A stretch of 64,000 nucleotides of DNA from Liolophura sinensis (taxonomy: Eukaryota; Mollusca; Polyplacophora; Chitonida; Chitonidae): positions 26,703,608-26,767,607 of the forward strand of contig NC_088300.1 of assembly GCF_032854445.1 (NCBI RefSeq), read 5' to 3'. This document shows, in pieces, positions 24,253 to 34,199 of the stretch (its first letter is position 1; every line of letters begins with the position of its first letter). The notes beneath the pieces were generated by a model that made no database searches, was not told where the DNA came from, and saw only the letters and a list, made by a program, of their open reading frames with translations. The position numbers and the translations under genes were made by a program.

Positions 24253-26351
24253 TCAAATGGAGAGTGGTCACCCTTGAAACAACATCAATTAAGATGTCCC
24301 CTGTACCTGATGGTAATGATATGCCTGAGAACAACCATCCAGAGGAGGGCACAATCCAGGATGAGCCCCTCCCTCACCACATGATTGGCCAGATCCCATC
24401 AGACAGTGATGAGGAGGAGGAAGGGGAGGAGTTCGCTTATGATGGACAGGAGTATGTGTATGCACCATTACCTCAGGACCCAGAAGGTGCGCTTCCCCAA
24501 GATGAGGCTGACAGTTCTGACAGTCCTGAGGAAGACCCAGGGGCATATGCTGATGAAGGGGTTAGACTCGAGATGGGGGATGGACAGGGTCCTAGCCCAC
24601 TCTCACCGGCCACTCAGGCATGTCATCGTACCTGTCATTGTCATTTTATATCCCATCATTATCATATTATATCTTGTTAAAAAAAGAACTAATGGTTAGA
24701 ACAGAACATGTGAGGGGATAAATATGTAAGGGGGCACCCTGGGAATAAGACATCCACCAAGGCTAAATGTACAGATTCCCACACTACAGACAAAGGGACA
24801 GAGCTTTTTGTGAAGTGAAGAAATCTTTAGAAAAATTTCATGATCCTGATCCGTATCAACACCAAAGTTAAATGGATTTGACCTAAACCCAAGGTCAACC
24901 TGTTAACAAAATTTCATCCAAATGTATGTAGAATTTTTTCTGCAAAGCTGCTAACAGACCAACAGACAGACAGTCAGATTTATACTGGCAGAGTTAACCT
25001 GTAACAAAGAAATCACAACACTTATTCAAGCATATTTGCTATGCTGATTTGCTTTGTGTGCAGTCAGGGATGTTTCTTAGGTTGCAGAGCATACCCCAGA
25101 ATTCTTAATCCCAGAAGCATGCATTATTGTTGCAAACCATTACAACTACAGAACTAATGCAGGGCCTTGGCAAATACAGAGAACCATTTCAAAAAAACTT
25201 GATAAAGCCAAATGTAGATGTAACTTATATGCACCAGTACTTGTATACATATATCTGTAACTATGGATTTGATGATTGACACCTAGTCACTTAACACAGA
25301 AGTTCCTGTCCCTCTAGAAATTGGAAGTTATGAAAATATGTAGTTGTGAATTACTTTATCAACACCTTCTCAACACTTTTTGTAGGTGCCAGATTTACCT
25401 CGACCAGATGAAAGTGATTTACTGTGGAACCAGCCCAGAGCTTCCTGCTCAGGGCCTATAGATCAAGGTACCATTGGGATCAGAGAATGGATGTAGTTTT
25501 GCTGTTGTGAAGATGTTGTGAAATAATATAAGATTTTTGTGAAGTGTTTTTGTACAGTATATGGTGGTATTGTACAAGTCAATTCTGTGTTGCAAATCTG
25601 TATTGGTACTTGATAATGTAGGAGAAAAAAAGATGGCTCAGCACTCAGAATTACAATGAAGATGATCAGACTTATCAGGGAATCAACAAGTCTGGAAATT
25701 TCTTCGCTTGTCAACATTACCTTATCCACACAAACGAATTTAGGTTCTGCCAAAAAGCACATTCATAGTTCTCTTTATTTATTTATTCGATTGGTGTTTT
25801 ACGCGGTACTAAATGATATGTCACTTATACGACAGCGGCCAGCATTATGATAGAAGGAAACAGGGCAGAGCCCGGGGGAAACCCACAACCATTTGCAGGC
25901 TGCTGCAAGACCTTCCCACGTATGGCCGAGGAGGAAGCCAGCTTGTACTGGAGTTTAACTCACATCGACCACATTGGTGACCGTGAGGCTCCTGGGTCAT
26001 TTGGGGAGTATTGGCACGATAACCACCTTGGCCACATAGGCTGCCTTTACCTCAGCTCTGTTTATTGTTTTGTATTGATTGTGAAACATTCTGGGAAGCA
26101 CCACTGTCAGTACAAACACTTTCAGTGATTTTTCCAATTCTCCATGCAGTGAAAGGTTTTAAGCCAACACAGTTTAATCTGTTCCAGCTCAAGCCGAGGA
26201 AGTGAAGTCAGCCATGGCAGGTTTTCAACTGCCCCTTTCAAACCACCCAGACTGGGCGCGGAACCTATCGGATGAGGACTGGAAAGCTCAGCTTCTGAAT
26301 AGGTTACAAGGGAACAAGTCTTCAGATTTCAAGGCCAAGTTTGACAAGTGA
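24253..26351 (+). CDS. MEA1: Male-enhanced antigen 1 homologue (three exons)
   Basis: Coding exons 24294-24617 (exon starts at acceptor 24253), 25386-25467 and 26188-26351 give exactly 189 residues plus stop. The first in-frame ATG (24294) is taken as start, though the frame is open back to the acceptor, so an upstream coding exon is possible. The N-terminal half is acidic (DSDEEEEGEEF) and contains Y-x-PLPQDPE, matching the Y-x-PLNQDPE motif of MEA1. The C-terminal part contains VKSAMAGFQLP and WARNLSDEDW, matching the conserved MEA1 tail. MEA1 is a small acidic protein, originally testis-enriched, of unclear molecular function. Intron 1 is open only with a GC donor (CAG|GCATGT). Intron 2 is GT-AG, phase 1, and carries a SINE. 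Identity rests on the two motifs and architecture. Confidence 0.82.
24820..25010. repeat. Probable old interspersed repeat in MEA1 intron 1
   Basis: The string CAACCTGTTAACAAAATTTC, then CTGCTAACAGACCAACAGAC and CAGACAGTCAGA resembles a repeat end I recall from marine invertebrate genomes. Family and boundaries are unknown. Confidence 0.3.
25770..26046 (-). mobile_element. SINE family A in MEA1 intron 2
   Basis: The plus strand starts TTTATTTATTTATTCGATTGG, GTTTTACGCGGTACT, then GGCCAGCATTATGATAG, and ends with the head complement near CACATAGGCTGCC. It is antisense to the host gene and about 140 bp from the exon-3 acceptor. Confidence 0.8.
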
Positions 26352-26645
26352 CGGCGGAGGAATGACACTGTGTATCCTAATGTGTGGCGGCCTTTTCTGG
26401 AAACTGGGTTATCTTCCCCTGATCTACCTGTGGGGACTGATCACCTCAGGACTGCTTCTAAATTTAGTGTTTTGTTTCGTTAGAAGCCTGTTGTACAAAG
26501 CTGTCACAATGTTGCTTCAAGGATATTTACCATGGTAACATAATGATGTTCTGCCAGGCGCATTAGGAATGCATTTTAATAAGACTGACCTCTGCTGTAT
26601 ATGACATTCGGACGCAACATCTTATTTCTGTTGTTGTATGCAGTC

Positions 26646-26651
26646 ATTAAA
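26646..26651 (+). promoter_or_regulatory. Possible poly(A) signal of MEA1
   Basis: ATTAAA about 295 nt after the MEA1 stop, followed within 25 nt by a TGTTG-containing stretch. Confidence 0.3.
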
Positions 26652-27660
26652 AGCATAATGACGTTAGACAGTGTTGATAATTAATAATGGACGCAGAGGT
26701 AATGAAATTGTCGCTTTTCCGAATATGCAGTTTTCCAAGTTACATCATTATTTTACCTGAGACATCAAACCAACGTTGCAAAACATTGTCGCCATGTTAT
26801 GGCATGGCTGGGTCTAAGTCCTGTGTAGGGCTATAGCTTGAAAATCCAAGCTACAGAATCTATCTTGTAATATTTCATATATCTCCCGATAAGTACATTG
26901 AGTGAAATATATATATCCGGAGTTGTATTTTGCTGTAGGAAGTCCAGCATTGAATTAAACTACGTCAATTAATCAGTGATGTTGATAGCTTTTCATTGGA
27001 GGGAGCCCTCGGGACACAGAGGTGGCCAAATGGTCCCATCGGAAATGCGTGGGTGCCGAGTAAAATTTTTTTCTTTCGAGTTAAACTTCTGTTTGATTTA
27101 ATAATTTTAATAATTATTTCGTTTTTGAATGACTGAAACCATGAACACAAGATCTCTTCTGCGCCTGATAGATGCCCATTAAGGGCAATATCTAGAAACG
27201 AACTATGGTTCTGTTCCCGAACTGTAAAGCATTATTTTAGTGATTGAATATGTTTAGATTGCTACATGTCCTTTGCAATTCATTCTTCATACTGGTACTG
27301 GTAATGATTTTTTTTTTAAATAATATAAGGATTTATAGCTTGATAGAAAATCTAGAAACTTGTCCACTATCAATCATTATACAATTTATTCATTTTCAAA
27401 ATATTTCTTTTAAGAAATTTCTCATATTTATAAGATAAAAGTTTATAAACAATACGCAACACCTAAATCGTACAGGTCTAGTTTGTATGTGAGTTATCAC
27501 ATTCAGCAGTGTCCAGGGATGAGGATGAGCTCAAGAGATATCCCTACGGTATCCCTACCACGAGTGGAGGCCTTTTACCACCCCTGGTCCCGACTGACAA
27601 TGTCCCAAGATTTTGGGAGTTCATTTTCTCCCCTGATCAATCCAGTCTCTGGTTTGTGTC
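26652..27660. other. Intergenic, no gene seen
   Basis: AT-rich spacer between the MEA1 homologue and the minus-strand orphan ORF. No repeat or domain recognised. Confidence 0.4.
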
Positions 27661-28158
27661 CTAAAGCTGGAATTTCAACATCAGAAAGTACTTTCGTTTG
27701 ATCGTACTGCAGACTTCTCTCGCACGCACCCTTGTCTCCGTCGCAGTGGTACATCTGCTCACTTCGACTTTCTCAGTGTTGTGACCCCTTTTCCATACTG
27801 ACACGGCCTTTAAACCCGTTTCGGCAGTGGTGTCAGTTCCCTGGTTGACGCCCCACCCTCCTGGAGTAATCAGGTTTTTATTTACTCCGGATCGACTGTT
27901 TTTAATGATCTGATCAACGTATACTTCAGGCACAACTTTCTTCATGACATCGCCGCTGTCCTCTCGACTTGAGATTCCAACGATGCCGACATCGTTGGTA
28001 CGTACTTCTCCATCAGTCGGTTTTCTTTCAGTCCCAGTCCATTTTTCTTCACCATATTCTGTGCCTTTCTTCAAGCAGTCACGCTGACCATCCTCTTCTG
28101 TTTTCTTGTACTTCAGACGCCGAGACACAAACAGATTCAAATCGTCTAATTCATCCAT
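27661..28158 (-). CDS. Hypothetical hydrophilic protein, single exon or first exon
   Basis: An open frame of 165 codons runs from the ATG at 28158 to the TAG at 27661-27663. The frame is also open for 12 codons upstream of this ATG. The sequence begins MDELDDLNLFVSRRLKYKK and is rich in charged residues (Lys, Glu, Asp, Arg), with a VVPEVYVDQIIKNS stretch and a GGWG segment near residues 100-105. There is no signal peptide, membrane segment or recognised domain. It may be a first coding exon spliced before the stop: ACAAGG|GTGCGT is a weak candidate donor. The length, GC content and codon use look more like coding sequence than the surrounding AT-rich spacer. I do not know its function. Confidence 0.45.
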   Translation of the reverse strand: MDELDDLNLFVSRRLKYKKTEEDGQRDCLKKGTEYGEEKWTGTERKPTDGEVRTNDVGIVGISSREDSGDVMKKVVPEVYVDQIIKNSRSGVNKNLITPGGWGVNQGTDTTAETGLKAVSVWKRGHNTEKVEVSRCTTATETRVRAREVCSTIKRKYFLMLKFQL

Positions 28159-29413
28159 TTGTATTTTTGATGTTGAATATGCACTAACTTTCACTGCCCT
28201 GCTTGCCTATATTTTTCCATTTCACCCATGATTAGTTTACAAATGTTTTAAACAGGCCAATATTATAACGTTAAATTAACGCGCTTAATGTACTGACTAA
28301 CTAGCCTGTTTCTAAATAATAAAACGGGTTAATCGTTTTCTTCATGACTGTTACATGATTTAAAATGGTTATATGCCTTCAGACATTGTATCATGTGGCA
28401 AACAGTATGTGGAGTGGTATCTGCATACAGTGTATAACTCAGCTTAGTTGGCAAACAAGCGTCCCATTCCTCGTCTTTCATGGTACAGGGTAATCCTTGT
28501 TTACAATCTTCTGTATTTAGGCGTATGCATCACTGAATACAATGATAAAGTATGAATGATTCTAGCTTCACGCCACATCGGCGCCATTGCAGGCATATCG
28601 TAGCCACCCAAGAAAATGGAGACAGCTATATATGTATATATATTCAGGTAATATATTCTTTGTGAACAATTCAAAAGCGAAAATCGGAGCAAGAAGTTGT
28701 CACAAGAAGTTAACGTCGCTCTTGCCTATAGCGCAAGAATCGTAATCATGTACGTGTCATGTACGTGTCCTGAACTGAATATTTTGTGACTTTTGTACTA
28801 AGTTAAAAGGCTAAAAAAATACACTTATATTACACTCCAGGAAGAAACTGAAATGTGTACAAGGCATGAATGAAGTATTAAAACAAAAGAGAGGTCAATG
28901 TGTAAAATCCAGAAAGTACGGAAGCCGATAGAGGACATCTCGCTGAAAACGAACTTTTCTGTGGCGGTCAGTTTTGTGGGTGGTAGATGCCCGGGGCAAT
29001 TCACCAAACTTTGATAAGTTACTGACGAATGGTTCCGTGTCGTGACGTGTAGGTATGGACACTCGATAGATGGTCTTAATGAATGTCATTGCCGGCCTCT
29101 TAAATTATTGTCATCAAGGCCGCATGACAGTAACAGCGACCTAAGTGTGTATACATATACTGTGTCTTATACATGCTGCCAAAGTGCTGTAGTCACTGAA
29201 GTATCATGCCGAAAACATCAGACATGACATCCCACCTACTCACATTATATTAGTTCTCTTTGGAAAAGACTTTGATTTGCCCACTGTGATGCTGAAGACC
29301 AATCGAACAAGTAAGCGCAGATTATAGCAATATGCGAAACAATTAAAAAAAAAAATTGGCGATATTATATAGAGTATCTGAAGAATACAACTATACAGAA
29401 ATGATAAAATAAG
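28159..29413. other. Intergenic, no gene seen
   Basis: AT-rich sequence with only short frames. A small direct repeat ATGTACGTGTC occurs twice near 28748-28769. Confidence 0.4.
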
Positions 29414-29495
29414 AATTCTATATATATAATTCTCTATATATATATATTAATATGATCTATAAAACCTACGTTACAATATATATATACATATATAA
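29414..29495. repeat. AT-rich (TA)n microsatellite cluster
   Basis: Several interrupted TATATA runs (for example CTATATATATATATTAATA) occur in about 80 bp. Confidence 0.75.
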
Positions 29496-29501
29496 GTTAG
29501 A

Positions 29502-29930
29502 CCCCCTGCATACCGAGTTTTACGTGTATGCAAGTTCAGTTTAAACTCCTATGACAATCAGCGACTGGGACCACCTGCAACGACCAATTTAGTTGAGTTG
29601 AGTTGGGTCCCTTGTATGCCGAGCTTTGCGTGTATCCCGGCCCAGGCTAAACTCGTATGACATCAGCGTCAGGGACCAACTACGAACGACCAGTTGAGTT
29701 GGGTCTTGAGCTCTGGTTTATGTCTAGCTTAATTACCCCGGTTCCGGAGTGTATACAGCTCGGCATACACGAGAGCTTAAGAGTATGCGAAATAACGACT
29801 CGACTCAAATGGAACTGTACTCCAGTCATTACGTCTTTGGACCTTCATGCCGTATGAGCTACGGACCAACTGCGTACGACCACTTAAGTTGAGTTGAGTT
29901 GTTTCTTAAACTCTCATGTATGCCGGGCTG
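29502..29930. repeat. ~100-bp tandem repeats with an internal inverted copy
   Basis: Units at 29502-29608 and 29609-29705 share a TATGCCGAGCTTT-like start (TACCGAG in unit 1), AAACTC.TATGACA, GGGACCA.C, ACGACCA and an AGTTGAGTTGGGTC end. A partial third unit at 29852-29930 has ACGGACCAACTGCGTACGAC and AGTTGAGTTGAGTT. Between them, AGCTCGGCATAC (29757-29768) is the exact reverse complement of GTATGCCGAGCT (29614-29625). Confidence 0.65.
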
Positions 29931-30759
29931 AGAAGGCATCATTCTCTGCTGCCACTGTATTGTGGCGGCTCCTTGTTTTACTATAAAGAAACAGTGAAGT
30001 GCGTATTACCGGGAAAAAATCGTACAATTATTAAATAGCTGGGGTTAGTTTCTTCATACCCGTAGCTGATTGTGAAGATATTTGTGATATATCTATATGT
30101 CTGTTAGTATAATTCACACTTATGCGACAAGAAATCGTGTATTTCTTACACCAATAATTTTTGAGTAAGATAATCAATCTAATACTAATAGCAAGTATCA
30201 AGCGTTATTCAAATGTATTCATTTCCCCGCACACCCAGTGGGAATATAATTTTTGAATAAATCAATAAATGACCGTTTAAATTTTCGTTTAACAACAAAA
30301 GTATATTGCGAAAGTGCAAACTGTCGCCCAAGTAAAATGTAGGCCGATTACATGACCGCGTGAGAGACAAGGGGAGAATCCTCCGCATCTACGTCCTATC
30401 TCTTGATGGTGACGAATCTCTGATAAACAATTTAACCTACTCATGTTTAATCCTAATCCGTCGCACATAACTTTTTTCAGTGAAGTGGATGACAGGCAGA
30501 CAAAAAAAACGACAACAGACCATAATCTCCTTTAACTGGTGGAGGTAATAATGGGCCTGCTCGAATATATTATAGTATAGTACATGGTTTAAATTGGTGA
30601 AGGCTTTAATTCAGATTCGATGAGGAATTTTTAATTGACAAAACAGCAAAATGTCGATATATTTATTTACAACACAGCCAATCTTTTCCTACACTATACC
30701 AAAGCGCGGGTAGAATTTCATTGATTAAATATAGTTACCGTTATTTATACACCATGAAA
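29931..30759. other. Intergenic, no gene seen
   Basis: AT-rich spacer; nothing recognised. Confidence 0.4.
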
Positions 30760-31205
30760 GACAAAGTTGATCACAAGTTACTTACTCTCATGCATATGAC
30801 ACGCCCAATTCTGTTGATAGCAAGATTGTAACATCGAAACAAATGGTGGTTCGTTAGACTACCACTGTTAACAAATGTCCAAAGAGCTTTAATCGTCTAA
30901 AAATTCTATTCAAATTTTAATCCAACAAAAACTTGGAGATTTAGATGAAAAATCATATGGGTAATGATTCCTACTATCAGACATTTGGAATGACCTGATG
31001 CATGCTTTCACTTGTTACATAAACAAAAACCAAAGACTTTCCGGTGTTCCACGGGCAAATTACAAAATATCTTCTGATCTTCCTCAGGGCGTAACTCAAA
31101 TAATACCCTGTTAAATCGATGCCATTATTTATATCTTCCATTCATGTAAAGCCTTTGGATTTGTGTGACAAAAGTTCCAATATTCACCATATATGTACTG
31201 CTGAA
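30760..31205 (+). pseudogene. Decayed non-LTR retrotransposon reverse transcriptase fragment
   Basis: Frame-shifted translation gives VDHKLL, then NKNQRLSGVP, SSDLPQGVTQ and SNIH-I-C-AECLL. The order matches the central reverse-transcriptase motifs of jockey/CR1-like elements (FDTVDH.LL, V-x-x-GVPQG, Y-ADD). Several stops and frameshifts break it. It ends almost at the stop codon of the convergent sulfotransferase exon. Confidence 0.4.
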
Positions 31206-31207
31206 TG

Positions 31208-31213
31208 TTTATT
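31208..31213 (-). promoter_or_regulatory. Poly(A) signal candidate, sulfotransferase copy A
   Basis: On the minus strand AATAAA lies 16 nt after the TAG stop, an unusually short distance. It would give a very short 3' UTR. Confidence 0.4.
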
Positions 31214-31229
31214 ATTAAGATTCAGAAGC

Positions 31230-32370
31230 CTATGGTCTTTGCAATTTACTCAAAAACGCCACAAAGGCCGTTTCTTCCAGGTTTATGAAATAACAATCAG
31301 TTCTTGTAAAATTGAATCCTTTATCAAACTTTGTGGGAGGTACCATTAGCACTTGTTTTTTCGATGAACAAAATGTATGAACTCGATGAAGTGTGTCTTT
31401 GAACACGCGCACTTCCTGTTCAATTTCTACCTCTTTTGAATAACTTATGTTAAACTTCGTGAGGAAATAATCGTATATTTGGTATTCTGCTGGAGCCAGC
31501 TTTTTATGAGCAATTCTGAGATCATTTGGAAATTGGGGTTTGGTTTTCCCTTTATGACGAATGGTGTACAAAATGTCTTCAGTCGACCAGCCCATTATTC
31601 GCTTCAAAAGTACTAAAGACTGATCGATGTACTCAGCTATGAGAACAAAAGCCATATCCTCGTCCAACTGTCTAATATACTCGTCCACGTATGTAGCGTT
31701 GAAGTATTGCGCTCTCGGAATTCCCAGGTCAAAAGCCATACGATTCATTACCAAAGACCCTCGTGTATAAATCGATGGTTCGTAATAGTTAGGTTTCTTG
31801 AAAAATTCTCTTATCAAAGTGACTGCGTTGCCGGATATATTTGCTTTGGAAATAACGGATTTACTGTATGCCTTGAAATAATTAAAGGCAGACACAGACC
31901 TATCAAATGGTTCGCGTACAGAGGCAATGATTCTCATGTCTTTAGGCATGTATTTCCGGAAAGCCGTTCTATTGTAGACAACATGTTGGCAGAGAGCTTC
32001 GTAAACCTTTCCCTTCGGCAGTGGCCTCACATTCACAGGATCAAACGTTTGATAAAACCCGATGTGATACAGGCTTTTCGGCAGAGGCAGGGCAAACGTC
32101 AGACGATGGTTCAAGCCATAACGCTGGATTAAGGCGGCGATTGTAGTGCTGGCTGTTTTGTGTACTTTAATGTAAGCAATCCGGGTTTTCTTCACATGGC
32201 TGGTTTCACTCGGGATAACTGTTTGGTTTTCTTCTATGGGCGTGACTGATCTCCGAGAAGTGTGGAACTTGTCAACGACTGGACGAAGGCAGTAGAGGGG
32301 TATTTTCCTGGTTGCGTTTAGCAGCAGCGCAATTAGGGCCAATCCGATCATTAACGAGGCAATTCTTGCA
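31230..32370 (-). CDS. GAL3ST: Galactose-3-O-sulfotransferase-like protein, terminal exon (copy A)
   Basis: Long uninterrupted frame ending in TAG at 31230-31232. The exon very likely starts at 32370, after the acceptor TCTGTCTAG, in phase 2, so the initiator lies in an upstream exon not found. The in-frame ATG at 32402 lies in the presumed intron. Residues near the start form a hydrophobic signal-anchor (SLMIGLALIALLLNA), as in Golgi type II sulfotransferases. The PAPS 5'-phosphosulfate loop is YIKVHKTASTT. The 3'-phosphate segment is IIASVREPFDRSVSAF. These are the hallmarks of the GAL3ST family, which transfers sulfate from PAPS to 3-OH of galactose on glycolipids or glycans in the Golgi. 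Several N-x-S/T sequons are present. From the PAPS loop onward the protein is almost identical to copy B at 45.8 kb. Acceptor specificity is unknown. Confidence 0.82.
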
Positions 32371-32395
32371 CTAGACAGATAAATAAAAACATATT

Positions 32396-32663
32396 TATTC
32401 ATTTATTTATTTGATTGGTGTTTTACGCTGTTCTCAATAATTTTTCACTTATACGACGGCGGCCGGCATTACGGTGGGAGGAACCTGGGCAGAGCCCCGG
32501 GGAAACTCACGACCATCCGCAAGTTGCTAGCAGACCTTCCCACCTACGGCCGGAGAGGAAGCCAGCACGAGCTGGACTTGAACTCACAGCGACTGCATTG
32601 GTGAGAGGCTCCTGGGTCATTGCGCCGCATTGGCGTGCTAACCCCCTCGACCACGGAGGCTCA
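32396..32663 (-). mobile_element. SINE family A abutting the copy-A splice acceptor
   Basis: The plus strand has ATTTATTTGATTGGTGTTTT, ACGACGGCGGCCGGCATTAC, TACGGCCGGAGAGGAAGCC, and a head complement ending CGACCACGGAGGC. The SINE is in the same orientation as the sulfotransferase. Its A-rich tail ends about 25 nt upstream of the acceptor AG (32371-32372). Confidence 0.85.
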
Positions 32664-33710
32664 ATACACTTCAATTTAAATAAAGAAAAAAATACTATAA
32701 AGTGGACACAAATTGGTCACTTAATTTGAATTAATTCCCAAGTAACTAAGTTCAAATCTCAAATGATTTCAAAAAAGTTTACAACATTTACTAACAGAGT
32801 CAATGGCAAATAATCAGTACAACCTACAGCCACCCAATCTTCTTTTCGCGTATGTTATTTATCTATTTATTTCCACATATAAACAACGGCGCTTTGTTTC
32901 ATGGTTGGCCACTGTTCGTTAGCAAGTAAATGGCAATAGTTCTGCAGCAAGACACATTTTAGTGTCGTTTCATTTACAAACCAGCTATAAGTCACCAGTC
33001 GTTTTATGCAAAAACCACATTTCAAAATTTAGTAGGGCGATTCTGTCTATTCTGTTCATGTCATGAAAAAAAATCTGTCTAAATTTGTTCCGTCGGGTTT
33101 TTGTTTGTCAAAGCCCTTCTTAAAGGTGGATGTCGAGTTTTTTCATGTCATAAATCCATAAAAAAGAAAACTCGAGGCAGGTTTAAAATTGATATAAACA
33201 TAGAAAAACTCGACGTCGAGTTCTTCCGCTAGGTTGAGATCGTACTCATCATATGCCCTAGTTTGAAGTTATGGTTCTAGCACAAGATGTTCGAATTCCA
33301 CTTAGAGTAAAAAACAAAACTGAAGCTGGTATTCATAAATTCATGCCTAAACTGGAGAGAAATACTCATCCAATCAGAATGTTTTGTTAACATGGCTACT
33401 GCGTCCAGTAAGATTTCAGAGCTGAACACCAAGATACACAACCTGTCCGTCGATTGACACTGTTCCTTTAAGTGTTGTTGGGAAATATCATCTTAAACAA
33501 GTGATGAGCAAAAATGTGCCTTTCAGCCACACCACATGTGCCAAACATTTAGAAAGTCATATCCAATACCCATGAAAATTTTCCATCTCAAATTTCACGC
33601 AAACTGTATCCCCGTGTCCCCATGTCATTATGTTCTTAAACGTTGTGCAAATTTTCATCGTTATCTGCAATCGATAACGGGACAAACTAATTCACTAAAT
33701 ACTTGGTCTG
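32664..33710. other. Presumed 5' intron or upstream region of copy A
   Basis: AT-rich; includes a 16-bp palindrome at 33207-33222. No upstream coding exon of the sulfotransferase could be identified. Confidence 0.35.
33207..33222. repeat. 16-bp perfect palindrome
   Basis: AACTCGACGTCGAGTT is its own reverse complement. Related GTCGAGTTTTTT and AAAACTCGAG words occur 40-80 bp to the left. Confidence 0.9.
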
Positions 33711-33746
33711 GTGAGGGAGGGAGGGAGAGGGGGAGAGGGAGAGAGG
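33711..33746 (+). repeat. Purine (GGGA)n microsatellite, G-quadruplex prone
   Basis: GAGGGAGGGAGGGAGAGGGG, then GAGAGGGAGAGAGG. Four or more GGG runs separated by one or two bases fit the G-quadruplex pattern. Confidence 0.8.
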
Positions 33747-34199
33747 CCACAGCCGTACTACAATATGAGCTAGAGGGGAGTGCGTACCCGAACACTGTCC
33801 TTCGTTTAGGGAGATGGCTGACGGTAAAACGCTCTATAAAATACTGGAGGTCTTAACCATGTGTTCAAAGCTAGCTGACTACCGGCCACTCAACAAGCAG
33901 TCATATAGACTATCAACAAAAACTTTCCAAACATTCGATCGGGACAGGTTTCATGTGTGTCTCAAGAACCGACGGTTTGACGTCTGTCTGTACAGGCCCC
34001 GTGACAGGATCGTAATGATTATAGTGTGTTTGTATAAATAAGAAGGTAGGGGAATAGTCCATGCTAAGGATAAAAACACCAGCTCTGAAGGAAAAAGAAT
34101 ACTTAGTGCATGTTATAAAATATGTCCTCTTAATAAACATCTACGAAATAATACGATTTAGACGATGGTCCACGATGGCTGTTATGAAAGATAAAAAAT

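Noticed and set aside
26341-26538. 65-codon hydrophobic frame just after the MEA1 stop
   Set aside because: Begins at a non-ATG codon overlapping the MEA1 end in another frame; likely 3' UTR.
31707-32132. 141-codon open frame antisense to sulfotransferase copy A
   Set aside because: Shadow of the coding strand. The same antisense frame appears at 46068-46529 only because the two copies are nearly identical.
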